Origin: Sandaracinaceae bacterium
Lineage (GTDB): Bacteria > Myxococcota_A > Polyangia > Polyangiales > Sandaracinaceae
Reading direction: 5' to 3'
Assembly: GCA_020633195.1 (NCBI GenBank)
Contig: JACKEC010000023.1
Coordinates: forward strand, 132,188 to 196,187
DNA: 64,000 nt
Shown here: positions 8,583-17,584 of the stretch, in pieces
How positions within the stretch are numbered: the stretch's first letter is position 1
Layout: the number at the start of each line of letters is the position of its first letter
The notes under the pieces: model-generated
Database searches by the model: none
Told to the model about the DNA's origin: nothing
Seen by the model: the letters and a program-made list of their open reading frames with translations, nothing else
Program-made: the position numbers and the translations under genes

Positions 8583-9715
8583 TGGAGCACCTTCACCACG
8601 TCGAGCCGCAGCACGCTCGCGAGGCTGATCGCGCCCGCGATGCCGCACATCACGAACACCGCGGCGAGGCCGCCGAGGACCGCCTCGGGGCCGTAGACGA
8701 TGCCGATGCTCCGGCCGCCGAGGCCGCTGTCGACGGCGAACGCGAGCCCGAGGCCGATGCCCCCGCCGACCACCGCCACGAACGTGGCCATCCAGCCGAC
8801 GAACGCGGCCAGCTCCCCGCGCGTGGCGCCGACGGCGCGGAGCATGCCCAGCTCCTTGTGGTGCTCGCGCACGAGCGAGAAGAGGGTCTGGCCGACGATC
8901 ACGACGCCGACGATCAGCCCGAGCAGCGCCACGAACGCGAGCGCGACGCCGGCGCCGGACTCCGTCACGACGTGGTGCTGCGTGCGCGCCGCGAGCTGCT
9001 CGCCGGTGAGCACGAGCAGGTCCGGGTGCTCGCGCTCGATCTCGGCCGCGATGGAGGGGCCGCAGCTCGGGTGCGCGAGGTCGAGGACCCAGTAGGTCGC
9101 GCCGGTCGGCGACGCGTGCGCGAGCTCGCGCGCGGTGACGATGTCGGCGAACACGATCGGGATCAGCGAGACGTTGCGGATGCCCGTGGTGACCGCCGCC
9201 ACGCGCACCTCGGTCTCGGCGATCTCGAGGCGGTGGCCCATCAGGGGAGGGCGCAAGCCGAGCTGACGCAGGTCGCCCTCGTCGATCGCGACGCGGCCGG
9301 GCCCGCGCAGGTCGCCGGGGAGGCCCTCGGCCATCGACCACGGCACCAGCGGGGCCCCGCGCGACGTGTCCGCGTCGGTGCCCACGAGCTGCAAGGTGTG
9401 CCGCGCGCCGGCGGGGGTGCGGTACGGCAGCCAGGCCACGATCGCCGGTCGGACGGACTCGACGCAGGGGTGCGCGCTCGCGCGCAGGTCGATCCCCGAC
9501 GCGAGCAGCTCGCTGTCGTCCACCATCGAGGTGCCCGCGGCCATGATCCAGAGGTCGCCGCCGACGCGGTCCACGAGGATCGAGGCGCGCGCTCGCAGGC
9601 CGTCGTAGAGGCCGATCTGGATCACCATCAACGCGGTGGCGAACGCGACCCCGGCCAGCGCGGCGAAGACCTTCGCGCGGTGGTGGAGCAGGGTCTTGAG
9701 CGCGATGCGGTGCAC
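8579..9715 (-). CDS. FtsX/DevC-like ABC exporter permease
   Basis: Permease of 378 residues in the FtsX/MacB fold: one N-terminal membrane helix (VFAALAGVAFATALMVIQIG), a periplasmic domain of about 220 residues (GDLWIMAAGTSMVDD... is DevC-like), then three membrane helices, with the cytoplasmic loop REHHKELGMLRAVGATRGEL that contacts the ATPase. The start is the GTG at 9715. It is the first of five genes linked by overlaps, and the glycosyltransferase lies 63 bases upstream on the same strand. Confidence 0.88.
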   Translation of the reverse strand: MHRIALKTLLHHRAKVFAALAGVAFATALMVIQIGLYDGLRARASILVDRVGGDLWIMAAGTSMVDDSELLASGIDLRASAHPCVESVRPAIVAWLPYRTPAGARHTLQLVGTDADTSRGAPLVPWSMAEGLPGDLRGPGRVAIDEGDLRQLGLRPPLMGHRLEIAETEVRVAAVTTGIRNVSLIPIVFADIVTARELAHASPTGATYWVLDLAHPSCGPSIAAEIEREHPDLLVLTGEQLAARTQHHVVTESGAGVALAFVALLGLIVGVVIVGQTLFSLVREHHKELGMLRAVGATRGELAAFVGWMATFVAVVGGGIGLGLAFAVDSGLGGRSIGIVYGPEAVLGGLAAVFVMCGIAGAISLASVLRLDVVKVLQ

Positions 9716-9778
9716 GGGTCTCCAGACGTCGGCAGGGTGCCGGACGAGGCTCGGGACGGGAAGCCGGAAGGGAACGTC

Positions 9779-10777
9779 TCAGGCGGCGCGAGAGCGCCGC
9801 GATGTCACCAGATCGAGGTAGCCGGCGCGCTCACGGGCCGGCCCGTGGTCCCGGGCGATCACCGCGGCGGCGCGCCGCGCTCGGACGGGCCCGTCGACGT
9901 CGGCGCTCGCGGCGGCGACGAAGGCCTCGGGGGTCTCGAACAGCACGCCGTCCACGCCGTCCTCGAGGAGCGCGGCGTTGCCGGCGTTGGCCCGCGCGAA
10001 CACGGGGGTCCCGAGCGCCATCGCCTCGAGCAGCACGCCGCACATGCCCTCGCTGACGGAGGTGTTCACGACCGCGTCCGCGTCGCGGAGCGCCGCGAGC
10101 AGGTCGGGCCGCGGCAGGCCGCCGAGGTAGTCGACGCCCGCCGCCGCGAGGCGCGCGAGGCACGCAGGCGCGAAGCCCTCGTCGAGCACGGGCCCGATCA
10201 CCACCATCCGGACCGCCGGGTCCTGGGCGCGCCAGGCGGCGAACGCCTCGGCGAGGAAGGCGGGGTCTTTCACCGCGCGGATGCCCGCGGCGACGACGAA
10301 CACCCGATCGGTCGACGACGCTCCGATGGTGGCGCGCACGTCGAAGTCGCTCGCGCCCGAGACGTCGACGGCCTGCGGGATCACCACCGTCTTGCCCGGC
10401 GCCGAGGGCCACAGCGCGCCCGCCCGCGCGGCGTTCGCGTCGCCGAACGCGACGACCGTCTCGGCCCCCGCGACGGCGTCGGCCATCTCGCGGCGGTGCA
10501 GCTCGTGGGCCGGCTCGTAGAGGTCGGTCCCACCGAGCACGAGCACGTAGGGCAGCCCCAGCCGGCGCGCGAACGGCCCCGCGAGGAGCGCGTGGACGGC
10601 GACGACCCGCTCGACGCCCTCGCGCGCGGCGAGGGCGCGCAGCGCCGCCAGCCCCCCGATCTCGCAGGTGTCGACCAGGGTCACCCGATGCTGGCCCTCG
10701 AGGTGTGTCGCGATGCGGCGCGCCGTGACCGCGTTGCCGGTTCCGTCGGTGAGGCAGGCGAGGACGAGGACGTTCAT
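9779..10777 (-). CDS. GT4-like glycosyltransferase (GLT1D1-like)
   Basis: GT-B-fold glycosyltransferase of 332 residues. The N-terminal MNVLVLACLTDGTGNAVTAR resembles the GLT1D1 group of GT4-type enzymes. The donor-binding half carries VFVVAAGIRAVKDPAFL, a GLPRPDLLAALRDADAVVNT block and the SEGMCGVLLEAMALGTPVFA motif, whose SEGxxxxxLEAMA pattern contacts the nucleotide sugar. The ATG at 10777 is preferred over an upstream TTG at 10795. The sugar and acceptor cannot be read from the sequence. Its position 63 bases upstream of the exporter suggests it glycosylates what the pump exports. Confidence 0.82.
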   Translation of the reverse strand: MNVLVLACLTDGTGNAVTARRIATHLEGQHRVTLVDTCEIGGLAALRALAAREGVERVVAVHALLAGPFARRLGLPYVLVLGGTDLYEPAHELHRREMADAVAGAETVVAFGDANAARAGALWPSAPGKTVVIPQAVDVSGASDFDVRATIGASSTDRVFVVAAGIRAVKDPAFLAEAFAAWRAQDPAVRMVVIGPVLDEGFAPACLARLAAAGVDYLGGLPRPDLLAALRDADAVVNTSVSEGMCGVLLEAMALGTPVFARANAGNAALLEDGVDGVLFETPEAFVAAASADVDGPVRARRAAAVIARDHGPARERAGYLDLVTSRRSRAA

Positions 10778-10914
10778 GGCCGCGGTCCATCTCAACCGCC
10801 GTGCCAGCGCCTGGAGGCCCCGGCTTCTTCGGGCTCGAACCGCTCCTCAGGCAGCGGGGCGCGCGGCCCGTGCAGCGCGCTGCACACGTCGGCGCGGTCG
10901 CCGCCTCGCCGAGC

Positions 10915-11514
10915 TCACTGGGGTCCGATCGTCGCCAGCACGCGGTGGGTCCACTCGCGCGCCGGCGCCGAGACGCGCGTGTTCTCGGGCACCCGCCGGA
11001 ACAGCGCAAGCGCCTCCTCGTAGCGGTGCTGCTCCACGCGCGCGCGGCCGAGCAGGTACGCGCCGGTCGCGAAGATCACGCGGGCCTCGGGCTGGGTGTA
11101 CTCGCCGAGCGCGTCGTCGTGGTAGTGCCCGATCGCGGTGATGAGCCGGGGCTCGAGGCCCGGGGGCGCCCGCCCGTGGAGATCGACGATCCAGTGGAAC
11201 GCGCTCCGATAGGAGACGTTGTCGGGCCCGCTGGCGGCGATGCGCTCGAGCGCGCCGATCGCCTCGGGGTAGCGCCGGAGGTGGACGCACACGCGCGCGA
11301 AGTAGAGCTCGCCGCGCTGCTGCTGGTTGACGGGGTCCTCGGTCCGACCTCGGGCGACCGCCTCGAACAGCGGGCGGGCGTCGTCGTACCGCTCCTGCGA
11401 GTAGAGCCGCAGCGCCTGGCTCAGCGTCTCCGAGGGCGGACCCTCCGCCGCGGGCTGCGCCTGCGCCACGCCGGCGAGCAGCGAGAGCGCGAGGGCGACG
11501 AGGGCGCGCGGCAC
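10915..11514 (-). CDS. Secreted TPR-like protein
   Basis: Protein of 199 residues with a clear signal peptide (MPRALVALALSLLAGVAQAQ) followed by alpha-helical repeats of TPR character, such as ALRLYSQERYDDARPLFEAVA and EARVIFATGAYLLGRARVEQ, then EEALALFRRVPENTR. It is likely periplasmic and probably a protein-interaction scaffold. It lies 137 bases upstream of the glycosyltransferase on the same strand, so it may or may not belong to that operon. Confidence 0.7.
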   Translation of the reverse strand: MPRALVALALSLLAGVAQAQPAAEGPPSETLSQALRLYSQERYDDARPLFEAVARGRTEDPVNQQQRGELYFARVCVHLRRYPEAIGALERIAASGPDNVSYRSAFHWIVDLHGRAPPGLEPRLITAIGHYHDDALGEYTQPEARVIFATGAYLLGRARVEQHRYEEALALFRRVPENTRVSAPAREWTHRVLATIGPQ

Positions 11515-11568
11515 CTCTCAGGGATAGCACGTGCACCCGACCGGCCGCTCGCCGCTATCATCGCGTCC

Positions 11569-12255
11569 ATGACGCTTCGACTCCTCACGTTCGCGCTGCT
11601 CTTCGGCCTCATCGGCTGCGACTCCAACGGCGGCGCCGACGCCGGGCCCTCGGGCACCGACGCGGGCGTGGGGATGGACGGCGGTGGCGCCTCGGACGCC
11701 GGCGCCGTGGACGGAGGCGGGACGGACGCGGGCGGCGCCGCGGACTCGGGCGGGCCGACCGACGCGGGCATCCCCGACTGCTTCGACTTCTCCGACGACC
11801 CCGACGTGCCCCTCGCGATCGACGGCGCGTTCTCGGCCACGAGCATGACGTGGCGCCGCCCGCACGACGACGAGCCGGTCTGCCCCGCGACCGCGCTGCT
11901 CCCGGACACGGCGGCCGCGGTCCCGTTCGTCGTCTACGCGTTCTGCAATCGAGACAGCGTCGAGCACACCTACGACATCGAGTGGCTCGCGCAGGACGGC
12001 CCGGGCGGCGAGCCGCCGCTCGACGACCCCTACCTGATCCTCTACGACGGCCAGGGGATCGCCTCGGACGCTCGTCAGTGCCTCGCGGTCAACGACGACA
12101 TCCCCGACGCCCTCGACACGTCGGACTCCGAGATCCTCGGCGTCGTCGTCCCGGCGGGCGGAGCGCTCACGGTGGTGGGCACGACGTACACGTTCGACCC
12201 GACCGACGGCACGGGCACCGGCGGCTACATCATGGTCGTGACCAACGCCGACTGA
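11569..12255 (+). CDS. Lipoprotein with Asp-Ala-Gly linker
   Basis: Lipoprotein of 228 residues: signal peptide MTLRLLTFALLFGLIGC with the lipobox Cys17, then a linker of about 50 residues rich in DAG/DGG units. The C-terminal beta-rich domain (DPYLILYDGQGIASDARQCL ... GGYIMVVTNAD) resembles pre-peptidase C-type or similar surface domains. The ATG at 11569 is the first codon giving a signal peptide. Function unknown. It converges on the cysteine-rich lipoprotein at 12441, with a long inverted repeat in between. Confidence 0.75.
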   Translation: MTLRLLTFALLFGLIGCDSNGGADAGPSGTDAGVGMDGGGASDAGAVDGGGTDAGGAADSGGPTDAGIPDCFDFSDDPDVPLAIDGAFSATSMTWRRPHDDEPVCPATALLPDTAAAVPFVVYAFCNRDSVEHTYDIEWLAQDGPGGEPPLDDPYLILYDGQGIASDARQCLAVNDDIPDALDTSDSEILGVVVPAGGALTVVGTTYTFDPTDGTGTGGYIMVVTNAD

Positions 12256-12300
12256 GTCCCGAGGGCGCGAAGCGACCGAGGGATTTCAATGGGGACCCCT

Positions 12301-12417
12301 CGCCGGAGAGAATTTCGCGCGAAGGGCGCGAAAGGGGGCAAAGGGTTTTGCTTGGTAGTCCCTACCCTCCTCCCCTTGGCCCCCTTCGCGATCTTTGCGC
12401 GAAAATCGCCGGAGGCG
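12301..12417. repeat. Long imperfect inverted repeat between convergent genes
   Basis: The left arm (12301-12345, containing TTTCGCGCGAAGGGCGCGAA then AGGGGGC) and the right arm (12372-12417) are close reverse complements over about 40 bases, around a loop of about 26 bases. It could fold into a very long hairpin and serve as a terminator for both converging transcripts. Its size and its A/G-rich style also suit a dispersed palindromic or MITE-like element. No copy of it was noticed elsewhere in the window. Confidence 0.6.
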
Positions 12418-12440
12418 ATCGATCGACAGACCTCGACGCC

Positions 12441-13418
12441 TCAGCCGCAGCCGAGGCCGTCGCTGAGGTGCGGGTGGCCATCCACCATCGTGCACGTGTA
12501 GCCGTCGGGGACGGGGACGCACGAGCAGTCGCGGCAGCCGTCGGGCATCGGGACGCAGTGGTTCTCGATCCCGTCGTCGGGACCGCAGCGCGACCGGCAC
12601 GCCTGGTACGCGGTGCAGGTGCCGGGGCCGCACTCGAAGCTCGGCTCGCACGCGCACGCCGCGAAGGGGCCGGGCACCCAGACGCCGCCGCTGCAGGTGA
12701 TCGCGCCGTCGCAGCACGGGTTGCCGCAGACCTGCGTCTCGATCCCGCACGCGCCGCCGACCACCGACGACGTGTCCACGGGGCACTCCTCCACGATCGG
12801 CGGGCACACGAGCTCCGGGCACGCCGCGGGCGCCCAGTGTCCGTCGACGCACTCCATCGCCGGCCAGTTGGGTCCGTCGGCGGTAGGGCAGCACTGTCCG
12901 CACGAGGTGCCCTCCTCGACGCAGCGGTCTCCGACGCTCGGCTCGCGGCCGCACCAGCAGACGGGATCCGGCTCGGCGACGGCGCAGTTGTACCGGCCCG
13001 ACTCGCAGGTGCAGAAGAGCGCGCTGCCGCACTGGTCGGGGCCGCCGCGCGAGCAGGTGGAGCCCTCGACGTGGCACACCGAGGCGAGGTCGGCGGGATC
13101 CCAAGGGTTGATGTCCGGCGGGCAGACGGGGTCGTCGCAGACCCACGAGGTGCCCGAGCAGACGCAGCCCGGAGGCGGCGCGCCGGTGCACCCGGGCGGG
13201 CAGGTCCGGCTGTCGACGGGGGCGCTCGGCGGGCAGCTCCACGTGTCGCCGACGCACATCGGGATCGCGCCCGCGTCGCTGCCACACGCGCTCAGGCAGT
13301 AGAAGCCGGGGGCGACCCCGCAGCCCGCCGCGTCGCTCGGCGTCCCGCCGTCGTCGCCGCGCCCGTGCATCTCGGCGCAGCCGGTCAGGAGGAGGGTGAT
13401 CAAGACGGCGTACCGCAT
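12441..13418 (-). CDS. Cysteine-rich lipoprotein
   Basis: Lipoprotein of 325 residues starting MRYAVLITLLLTGC, with the lipobox Cys at residue 14. The mature part holds dozens of cysteines in short CxC, CC and CPP arrangements with no obvious globular motor or catalytic motif. Such disulfide-rich surface proteins are common in Polyangiales, and no function can be assigned. The ATG at 13418 is chosen because it opens the signal peptide. Longer upstream starts would spoil it. Confidence 0.72.
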   Translation of the reverse strand: MRYAVLITLLLTGCAEMHGRGDDGGTPSDAAGCGVAPGFYCLSACGSDAGAIPMCVGDTWSCPPSAPVDSRTCPPGCTGAPPPGCVCSGTSWVCDDPVCPPDINPWDPADLASVCHVEGSTCSRGGPDQCGSALFCTCESGRYNCAVAEPDPVCWCGREPSVGDRCVEEGTSCGQCCPTADGPNWPAMECVDGHWAPAACPELVCPPIVEECPVDTSSVVGGACGIETQVCGNPCCDGAITCSGGVWVPGPFAACACEPSFECGPGTCTAYQACRSRCGPDDGIENHCVPMPDGCRDCSCVPVPDGYTCTMVDGHPHLSDGLGCG

Positions 13419-13484
13419 GCTCGGGCGCAGACGGCAGCTTCCATGCCACGGCGCGGACGGGCCGAGCGTGCGGCCCACGATGGG

Positions 13485-14978
13485 TCAAGGTGTGTCGCGA
13501 CCGAGCGCCGCCCGCGCCTCTTCGGCGTCGTCGAAGCGGCGCTGCTCCTCGCCGACCTGCTGGAACGCCTCGTGGCCCTTGCCGCAGATGATGACCGTGT
13601 CGTGGGGATCCATGCCCTCGACGGCGATCTCGATCGCGCGGCGGCGGTCCTCGACCAGGAGGTAGCTCCCGCGCCCGACGGGGAGCGCCTCACCCGCGGC
13701 GAGGCGCGCGCCGGCGGCGATGAGCCCCGGCTCGATCGCCTCGATGATCGCCCAGGGATCCTCGGAGCGCGGGTTGTCGCTCGTGACGACGACCACGTCG
13801 CTGAGCTCGGCGGCGACCTCGCCCATGAGCGGGCGCTTGCCCCGATCGCGGTCGCCCCCGCAGCCGAAGACGGTGATGAGGCGGCCGGGGGTCAGCTCTC
13901 GCACCAAGGTGAGCGCCCGTCGCATCGCGTCCACCTTGTGCGAGTAGTCCACGATGACGCGGCGACCGAACGCGCGGCCGACGTTCTCGAAGCGGCCAGG
14001 GACGCGGTCGAGCGAGCGCGCGCCCTCGGCCATCGCCTCGGGCGAGACGCCGAGGAGGTGCGCGAGCGACGTGGCCGCCAAGATGTTTTGCAGGTTGATC
14101 TCGCCGAGGAGCGGGCTCCGCAGCGCGTAGGGGCCCGCCGGCGTGACGACCTCCGCGACGATTCCGTCGTCGGTCAGCGAGACGTCGCGCGCGGTGACCG
14201 CGGCGCCCTCGACGAGCCCGTACCCGAGCGCGCGCTCGCCGAGCTCGTCGGCCAGGGCCCGGCCCCTCGGATCCCCGAGGTGGATCGCCCGCCCCGACGC
14301 CACCGGGTAGTCGAAGAAGAGGCGCCGCTTCGCTTCGAAGTAGGCCTCCATGTCGGGGTGGTAGTCGAGGTGCTCGCGGCTGAAGTTCGTGAATCCGACG
14401 GCGTCGAAGCGGACCCCGCCGACGCGGTGCTGGTCGAGCGCGTGCGACGTGACCTCCATCGCGAGCAGGTCGACACCCGCGTCGCGCATCGCGCGCATCG
14501 TCCGCGCGAGGTCGAGCGACTGCAGGGTGGTGAGCGGCGCGGGGATCCGGTGCTCGCCGTAGCGGATGGTGACCGTGCCCATCACGCCGACCGACGCGCC
14601 GGCCGCCTTCAGCATGGCCTCGAGGAGGAAGGTCGTCGTGGTCTTGCCGGCGGTGCCGGTCACCCCCGCGACGCGGAGCTCGGCGCTGGGGTCGCCGTAG
14701 AACGCGTGCGACGCGAGCGCGAGCGCGAGGCGCGAGTCCGGGACGCGGACGTAGGTCACGCCGTCCGCGACGCCCTCTCGCTCCCCCACCGCGACGACGG
14801 CTCCCCGGGACGCGGCGGAAGCCACGAACGCGTGCCCGTCGTGGGTCCCGCCGGCGAGCGCGAAGAAGGCGTGGCCGGGGCGGACCTCGCGGGAGTCGTA
14901 GGCGAGCCCGGTCACGTCGAGGTCGGGGACGCCCTCGAGCCCGGGGACGTCACTCAGGAGCGCGCGCAGCTTGGCCAT
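13485..14978 (-). CDS. murE: UDP-N-acetylmuramoyl-tripeptide synthetase (MurE)
   Basis: Cytoplasmic Mur ligase of 497 residues that adds the third amino acid to the peptidoglycan precursor. Seen: ATP-binding loop GTAGKTTT at 108-115, the Mur ligase block EVTSHALDQHRVGGVRFDAV, the likely carbamylated Lys in EAKRRLFF, and DNPRSEDP at 401-408. The DNPR signature is characteristic of enzymes adding meso-diaminopimelate rather than lysine. It stands alone here, away from other mur/fts genes, between unrelated lipoproteins. Whether a second murE sits in a division cluster elsewhere cannot be seen. Confidence 0.93.
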   Translation of the reverse strand: MAKLRALLSDVPGLEGVPDLDVTGLAYDSREVRPGHAFFALAGGTHDGHAFVASAASRGAVVAVGEREGVADGVTYVRVPDSRLALALASHAFYGDPSAELRVAGVTGTAGKTTTTFLLEAMLKAAGASVGVMGTVTIRYGEHRIPAPLTTLQSLDLARTMRAMRDAGVDLLAMEVTSHALDQHRVGGVRFDAVGFTNFSREHLDYHPDMEAYFEAKRRLFFDYPVASGRAIHLGDPRGRALADELGERALGYGLVEGAAVTARDVSLTDDGIVAEVVTPAGPYALRSPLLGEINLQNILAATSLAHLLGVSPEAMAEGARSLDRVPGRFENVGRAFGRRVIVDYSHKVDAMRRALTLVRELTPGRLITVFGCGGDRDRGKRPLMGEVAAELSDVVVVTSDNPRSEDPWAIIEAIEPGLIAAGARLAAGEALPVGRGSYLLVEDRRRAIEIAVEGMDPHDTVIICGKGHEAFQQVGEEQRRFDDAEEARAALGRDTP

Positions 14979-15066
14979 GCGGGGCTGGCGTAACACGGGC
15001 CCCGCGCCGCCGTCTTCCCGGTCCACGGCGTTGCCCCTCGGCACCCGACCACGGCACACTGGCCTC

Positions 15067-15885
15067 GTGCCCGTCGTGGCTGCGGTTCGTCCCGGGGTTC
15101 CTCCGTGGGGTCGATGGTGGATCGGGTGGCTCTGCCTGGGCCTCACGCTCGGCGCGCTCGCGCCGACCGTCGCGCGCGCGCAGACCCGCGCCGAGCTCGC
15201 CGAGGCGCGCGAGCTGTTCACCCAGGGGCTGGCCGCCGCGCGCGAGGCCCAGTGGGTGGAGGCCCGCGACTACTTCGAGCGCTCGCTCGCGATCACGGAG
15301 CGCGCGAGCACGCTGCTCAACCTGGCCTCGGCGCTCGCGGAGACCGGCTCGCTCCGAGACGCGGCGCGCCGCTACGAGCGCTTCCTCGAGATCGCGCGAG
15401 GCCGCGACGCGCGGCACCGGGGCGAGGCCCAGCGCGCGCTCGATCGCGTCCGCGAGCGCACGCCACGGCTCGCGCTCGACGCCTCGGCGCTGCGAGCCGC
15501 CGACCACGTCGAGATCGACGGCGAGGGGATCGAATCGAGCGCGCTCGCGGAGCCGCTCGAGCTCGACCCCGGCGCGCATCACGTCCTCGTGCGCCGCGCC
15601 GGCGACCCCGTCTTCGAGGAGCACGTGACCCTGGCCGAGGGCGCCCGCGAGCAGCTCGTCCTGAGGCCGCGGGCGGTGGTCGTGGCCACCCCGGTCGAGG
15701 TCGCGGAGGCGGCCGACACCGAGCCCGAGAGCGGCGGTGGCGACGACGGAGTCGCGATCGGCATCGGCGTCGGGGTGGGCGTCGCGGTGCTCGCCGCGGT
15801 CGCGATCGTCCTCGCCGTGGTGCTCGCGGGCGAAGGCCAGGCGCCCTTCGAAGGCAACCTCGGCGACGGCGTGATCCGCTACTGA
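15067..15885 (+). CDS. Secreted TPR/PEGA-like protein with C-terminal membrane helix
   Basis: Protein of 272 residues from the GTG at 15067. It has a signal peptide (WWIGWLCLGLTLGALAP... ending ARAQ), then helical repeats (EARELFTQGLAAAREAQWVE, YFERSLAITE, LNLASALAETGSLRDAARRY), then a beta-rich PEGA-like region (ADHVEIDGEGIESSALAEPL ... PGAHHVLVRR). A hydrophobic segment of Val/Ala/Ile/Gly near residues 230-258 follows. This layout is common in myxobacterial envelope proteins of unknown role. A few other GTG codons nearby are possible starts. Confidence 0.7.
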   Translation: MPVVAAVRPGVPPWGRWWIGWLCLGLTLGALAPTVARAQTRAELAEARELFTQGLAAAREAQWVEARDYFERSLAITERASTLLNLASALAETGSLRDAARRYERFLEIARGRDARHRGEAQRALDRVRERTPRLALDASALRAADHVEIDGEGIESSALAEPLELDPGAHHVLVRRAGDPVFEEHVTLAEGAREQLVLRPRAVVVATPVEVAEAADTEPESGGGDDGVAIGIGVGVGVAVLAAVAIVLAVVLAGEGQAPFEGNLGDGVIRY

Positions 15886-15894
15886 GGATTCGAA

Positions 15895-15915
15895 CATGGG
15901 GCGGGGGTCCCCATG
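15895..15915. terminator. Hairpin between convergent genes
   Basis: Perfect 7-base arms CATGGGG and CCCCATG with a 7-base GC-rich loop lie between the stops of the TPR protein (15885) and the kinase (15927). The site suits a two-way terminator, although there is no U-run, so termination strength is uncertain. Confidence 0.45.
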
Positions 15916-15926
15916 GACGGCGAGGG

Positions 15927-17546
15927 TCAGAACTCGTCGGCGAGGGGTACCCGTCGGCCGGAACCGGCCGGGCGGGTGACGGGGCGCGGTCGCGGGGCCC
16001 GGCGCGCGGGGCGCGGCGCGGGCTCCGGGTCGGGCGCTCGCTCGGCCACCGGCTCGACGGCGGGCGGCTCGACGGCGGGCGGCTCGACGGGCGGCTCGGC
16101 GGCCGGGGGCTCGACCGCGGTCGGCACGGCGGGGGGCTCGGCGGGTGGAGCCGCGGCCGTGGTGGGGACCGGCGCCTCGTCGACGGGCTCGGGCGACGCC
16201 GTCCCGGGCGAGGTCGGCTCGTCGCGAGCCGTCAGGGGGGTCGCGCTGATCTCGGACGGCTCGATCATGCGGGACGAGACGATGGTCCCGAAGGTGACGC
16301 CCGCGACGAGCGCGACGAGCGCGGCGACCACGGTGACGGCGACGAGCGCGCGGCGCGGGATCGTGAGCTTGCGGTCCGCGGGCGCGTCGCCTCGGGTGAT
16401 GGGCTCGGCCGGGACGTAGGTCGCCGACACGCTCGGCGTGTGGGCCGCGGCCGCCGGTTGGCCTTCCTCCCCGGAGGACTGGCTCGGGTCGCTGGCGCCG
16501 AGGAACTCGAGCCCCGTCGCGCTGATCGTCATCGTCGCGAGCGCCGCGTCGTCCGGCTCGACGTGTGGGGCCGGCGGCAGGCTCGTCGAGCCCGAGCCGA
16601 GGAGCCGCTCGCCGTTGGCGACCTGGTCGGGCAACGCCACCGAGAGGAGCTCGGCCAGCTGCGACGCGTCGGCGAGCATCGCGCCGGGGCACGCCTCGAC
16701 CAACGCGCGGCGGAACTCGTGCGCGCTGGGCCAGCGGTCCTCGGGCCGGAGCGACAGCGCCCGCATCACGACGGCCTCGACGGCCGGAGGGACGCCCGCG
16801 CGGATCATGCTCGGGCGCGGCACCATCGGGTTCCGCACCGACTCGAGGAGCTGGAACTGGTCTTCGGCGGTGAAGAGCCGCCGCATCGTCAGCATCTCCC
16901 AGAGCACGATGCCGAGCGCGTAGATGTCGGTCGTCCGGTCGACCACGCCGCCGCTCGCCTGCTCGGGCGACATGTAGCGGAGCTTCCCCTTGAGCTGGCC
17001 GCCCGTCTGCGTCGCGTGGCTCTGCACCTTCGCGATGCCGAAGTCGATCAGCTTCACGTGCCCGTCGAAGGACAGGAGCGCGTTGTCCGGGCTCACGTCG
17101 CGATGGACCACGCCCGCGGAGCGGCCGCTCTCGTCGCGCACCTCGTGGGCGGCGTGCAGGCCCGCGAGGACCTGGATCGCGATGGACACGGCCAGCTCGG
17201 GCGGCAGGCCGCGGTCCCGCTTCGCCAGCTCCTTGAGGAGCTGCGACAGCGAGCAGCCGTGCACGTACTCCATCACGAGGAAGTGCTGGTCGCCCTCGCG
17301 CCCGAGCTCCTCCACGTGGACGACGTTCGGGTGCGAGATGCGCGACTGCAGCAGCGCCTCGTTGACGAACATCCGCACGAAGCTCTCGTCTTCGGCGAGG
17401 TGGTCGTGGACGACCTTGATCGCGACCCGTCGGCTGAAGCCGGACACGCCCTGGCGGCGGGCGAGGTACAGCGTCGCCATCCCCCCGGCCTTGAGGCGAG
17501 CCACGATCTCGCAGCCGCCAACGATGTCGCCGACCGCGAAGGCCAT
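15927..17546 (-). CDS. Membrane Ser/Thr protein kinase with HRDVSPDN loop
   Basis: Eukaryotic-type kinase of 539 residues. The kinase domain covers residues 8-285: Lys44 in VAIKVV, catalytic loop HRDVSPDN at 148-155, DFG at 168-170 and APE-like SPEQ. The Ser-Pro in the loop, in place of the common Lys-Pro, is frequent in myxobacterial kinases but removes the usual loop lysine, so activity should not be assumed. After a linker there is one membrane helix (about 395-420), and then an extracytoplasmic tail extremely rich in Pro, Glu, Ala and Val (PPAVEPPAVEP units). It lies 38 bases downstream of the FG-GAP lipoprotein and may be co-transcribed with it. Confidence 0.88.
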   Translation of the reverse strand: MAFAVGDIVGGCEIVARLKAGGMATLYLARRQGVSGFSRRVAIKVVHDHLAEDESFVRMFVNEALLQSRISHPNVVHVEELGREGDQHFLVMEYVHGCSLSQLLKELAKRDRGLPPELAVSIAIQVLAGLHAAHEVRDESGRSAGVVHRDVSPDNALLSFDGHVKLIDFGIAKVQSHATQTGGQLKGKLRYMSPEQASGGVVDRTTDIYALGIVLWEMLTMRRLFTAEDQFQLLESVRNPMVPRPSMIRAGVPPAVEAVVMRALSLRPEDRWPSAHEFRRALVEACPGAMLADASQLAELLSVALPDQVANGERLLGSGSTSLPPAPHVEPDDAALATMTISATGLEFLGASDPSQSSGEEGQPAAAAHTPSVSATYVPAEPITRGDAPADRKLTIPRRALVAVTVVAALVALVAGVTFGTIVSSRMIEPSEISATPLTARDEPTSPGTASPEPVDEAPVPTTAAAPPAEPPAVPTAVEPPAAEPPVEPPAVEPPAVEPVAERAPDPEPAPRPARRAPRPRPVTRPAGSGRRVPLADEF

Positions 17547-17584
17547 GACGCTTCAGCCTAACACAGGCCTCGGGATGCCCCACT

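Noticed and set aside
11850..14993. Reading frame of more than 1000 codons on the plus strand across 11850-14993
   Set aside because: Covers murE and a lipoprotein in another frame; composition is Arg/Ala/Gly-rich with no domain. Frames like this are an effect of high GC.
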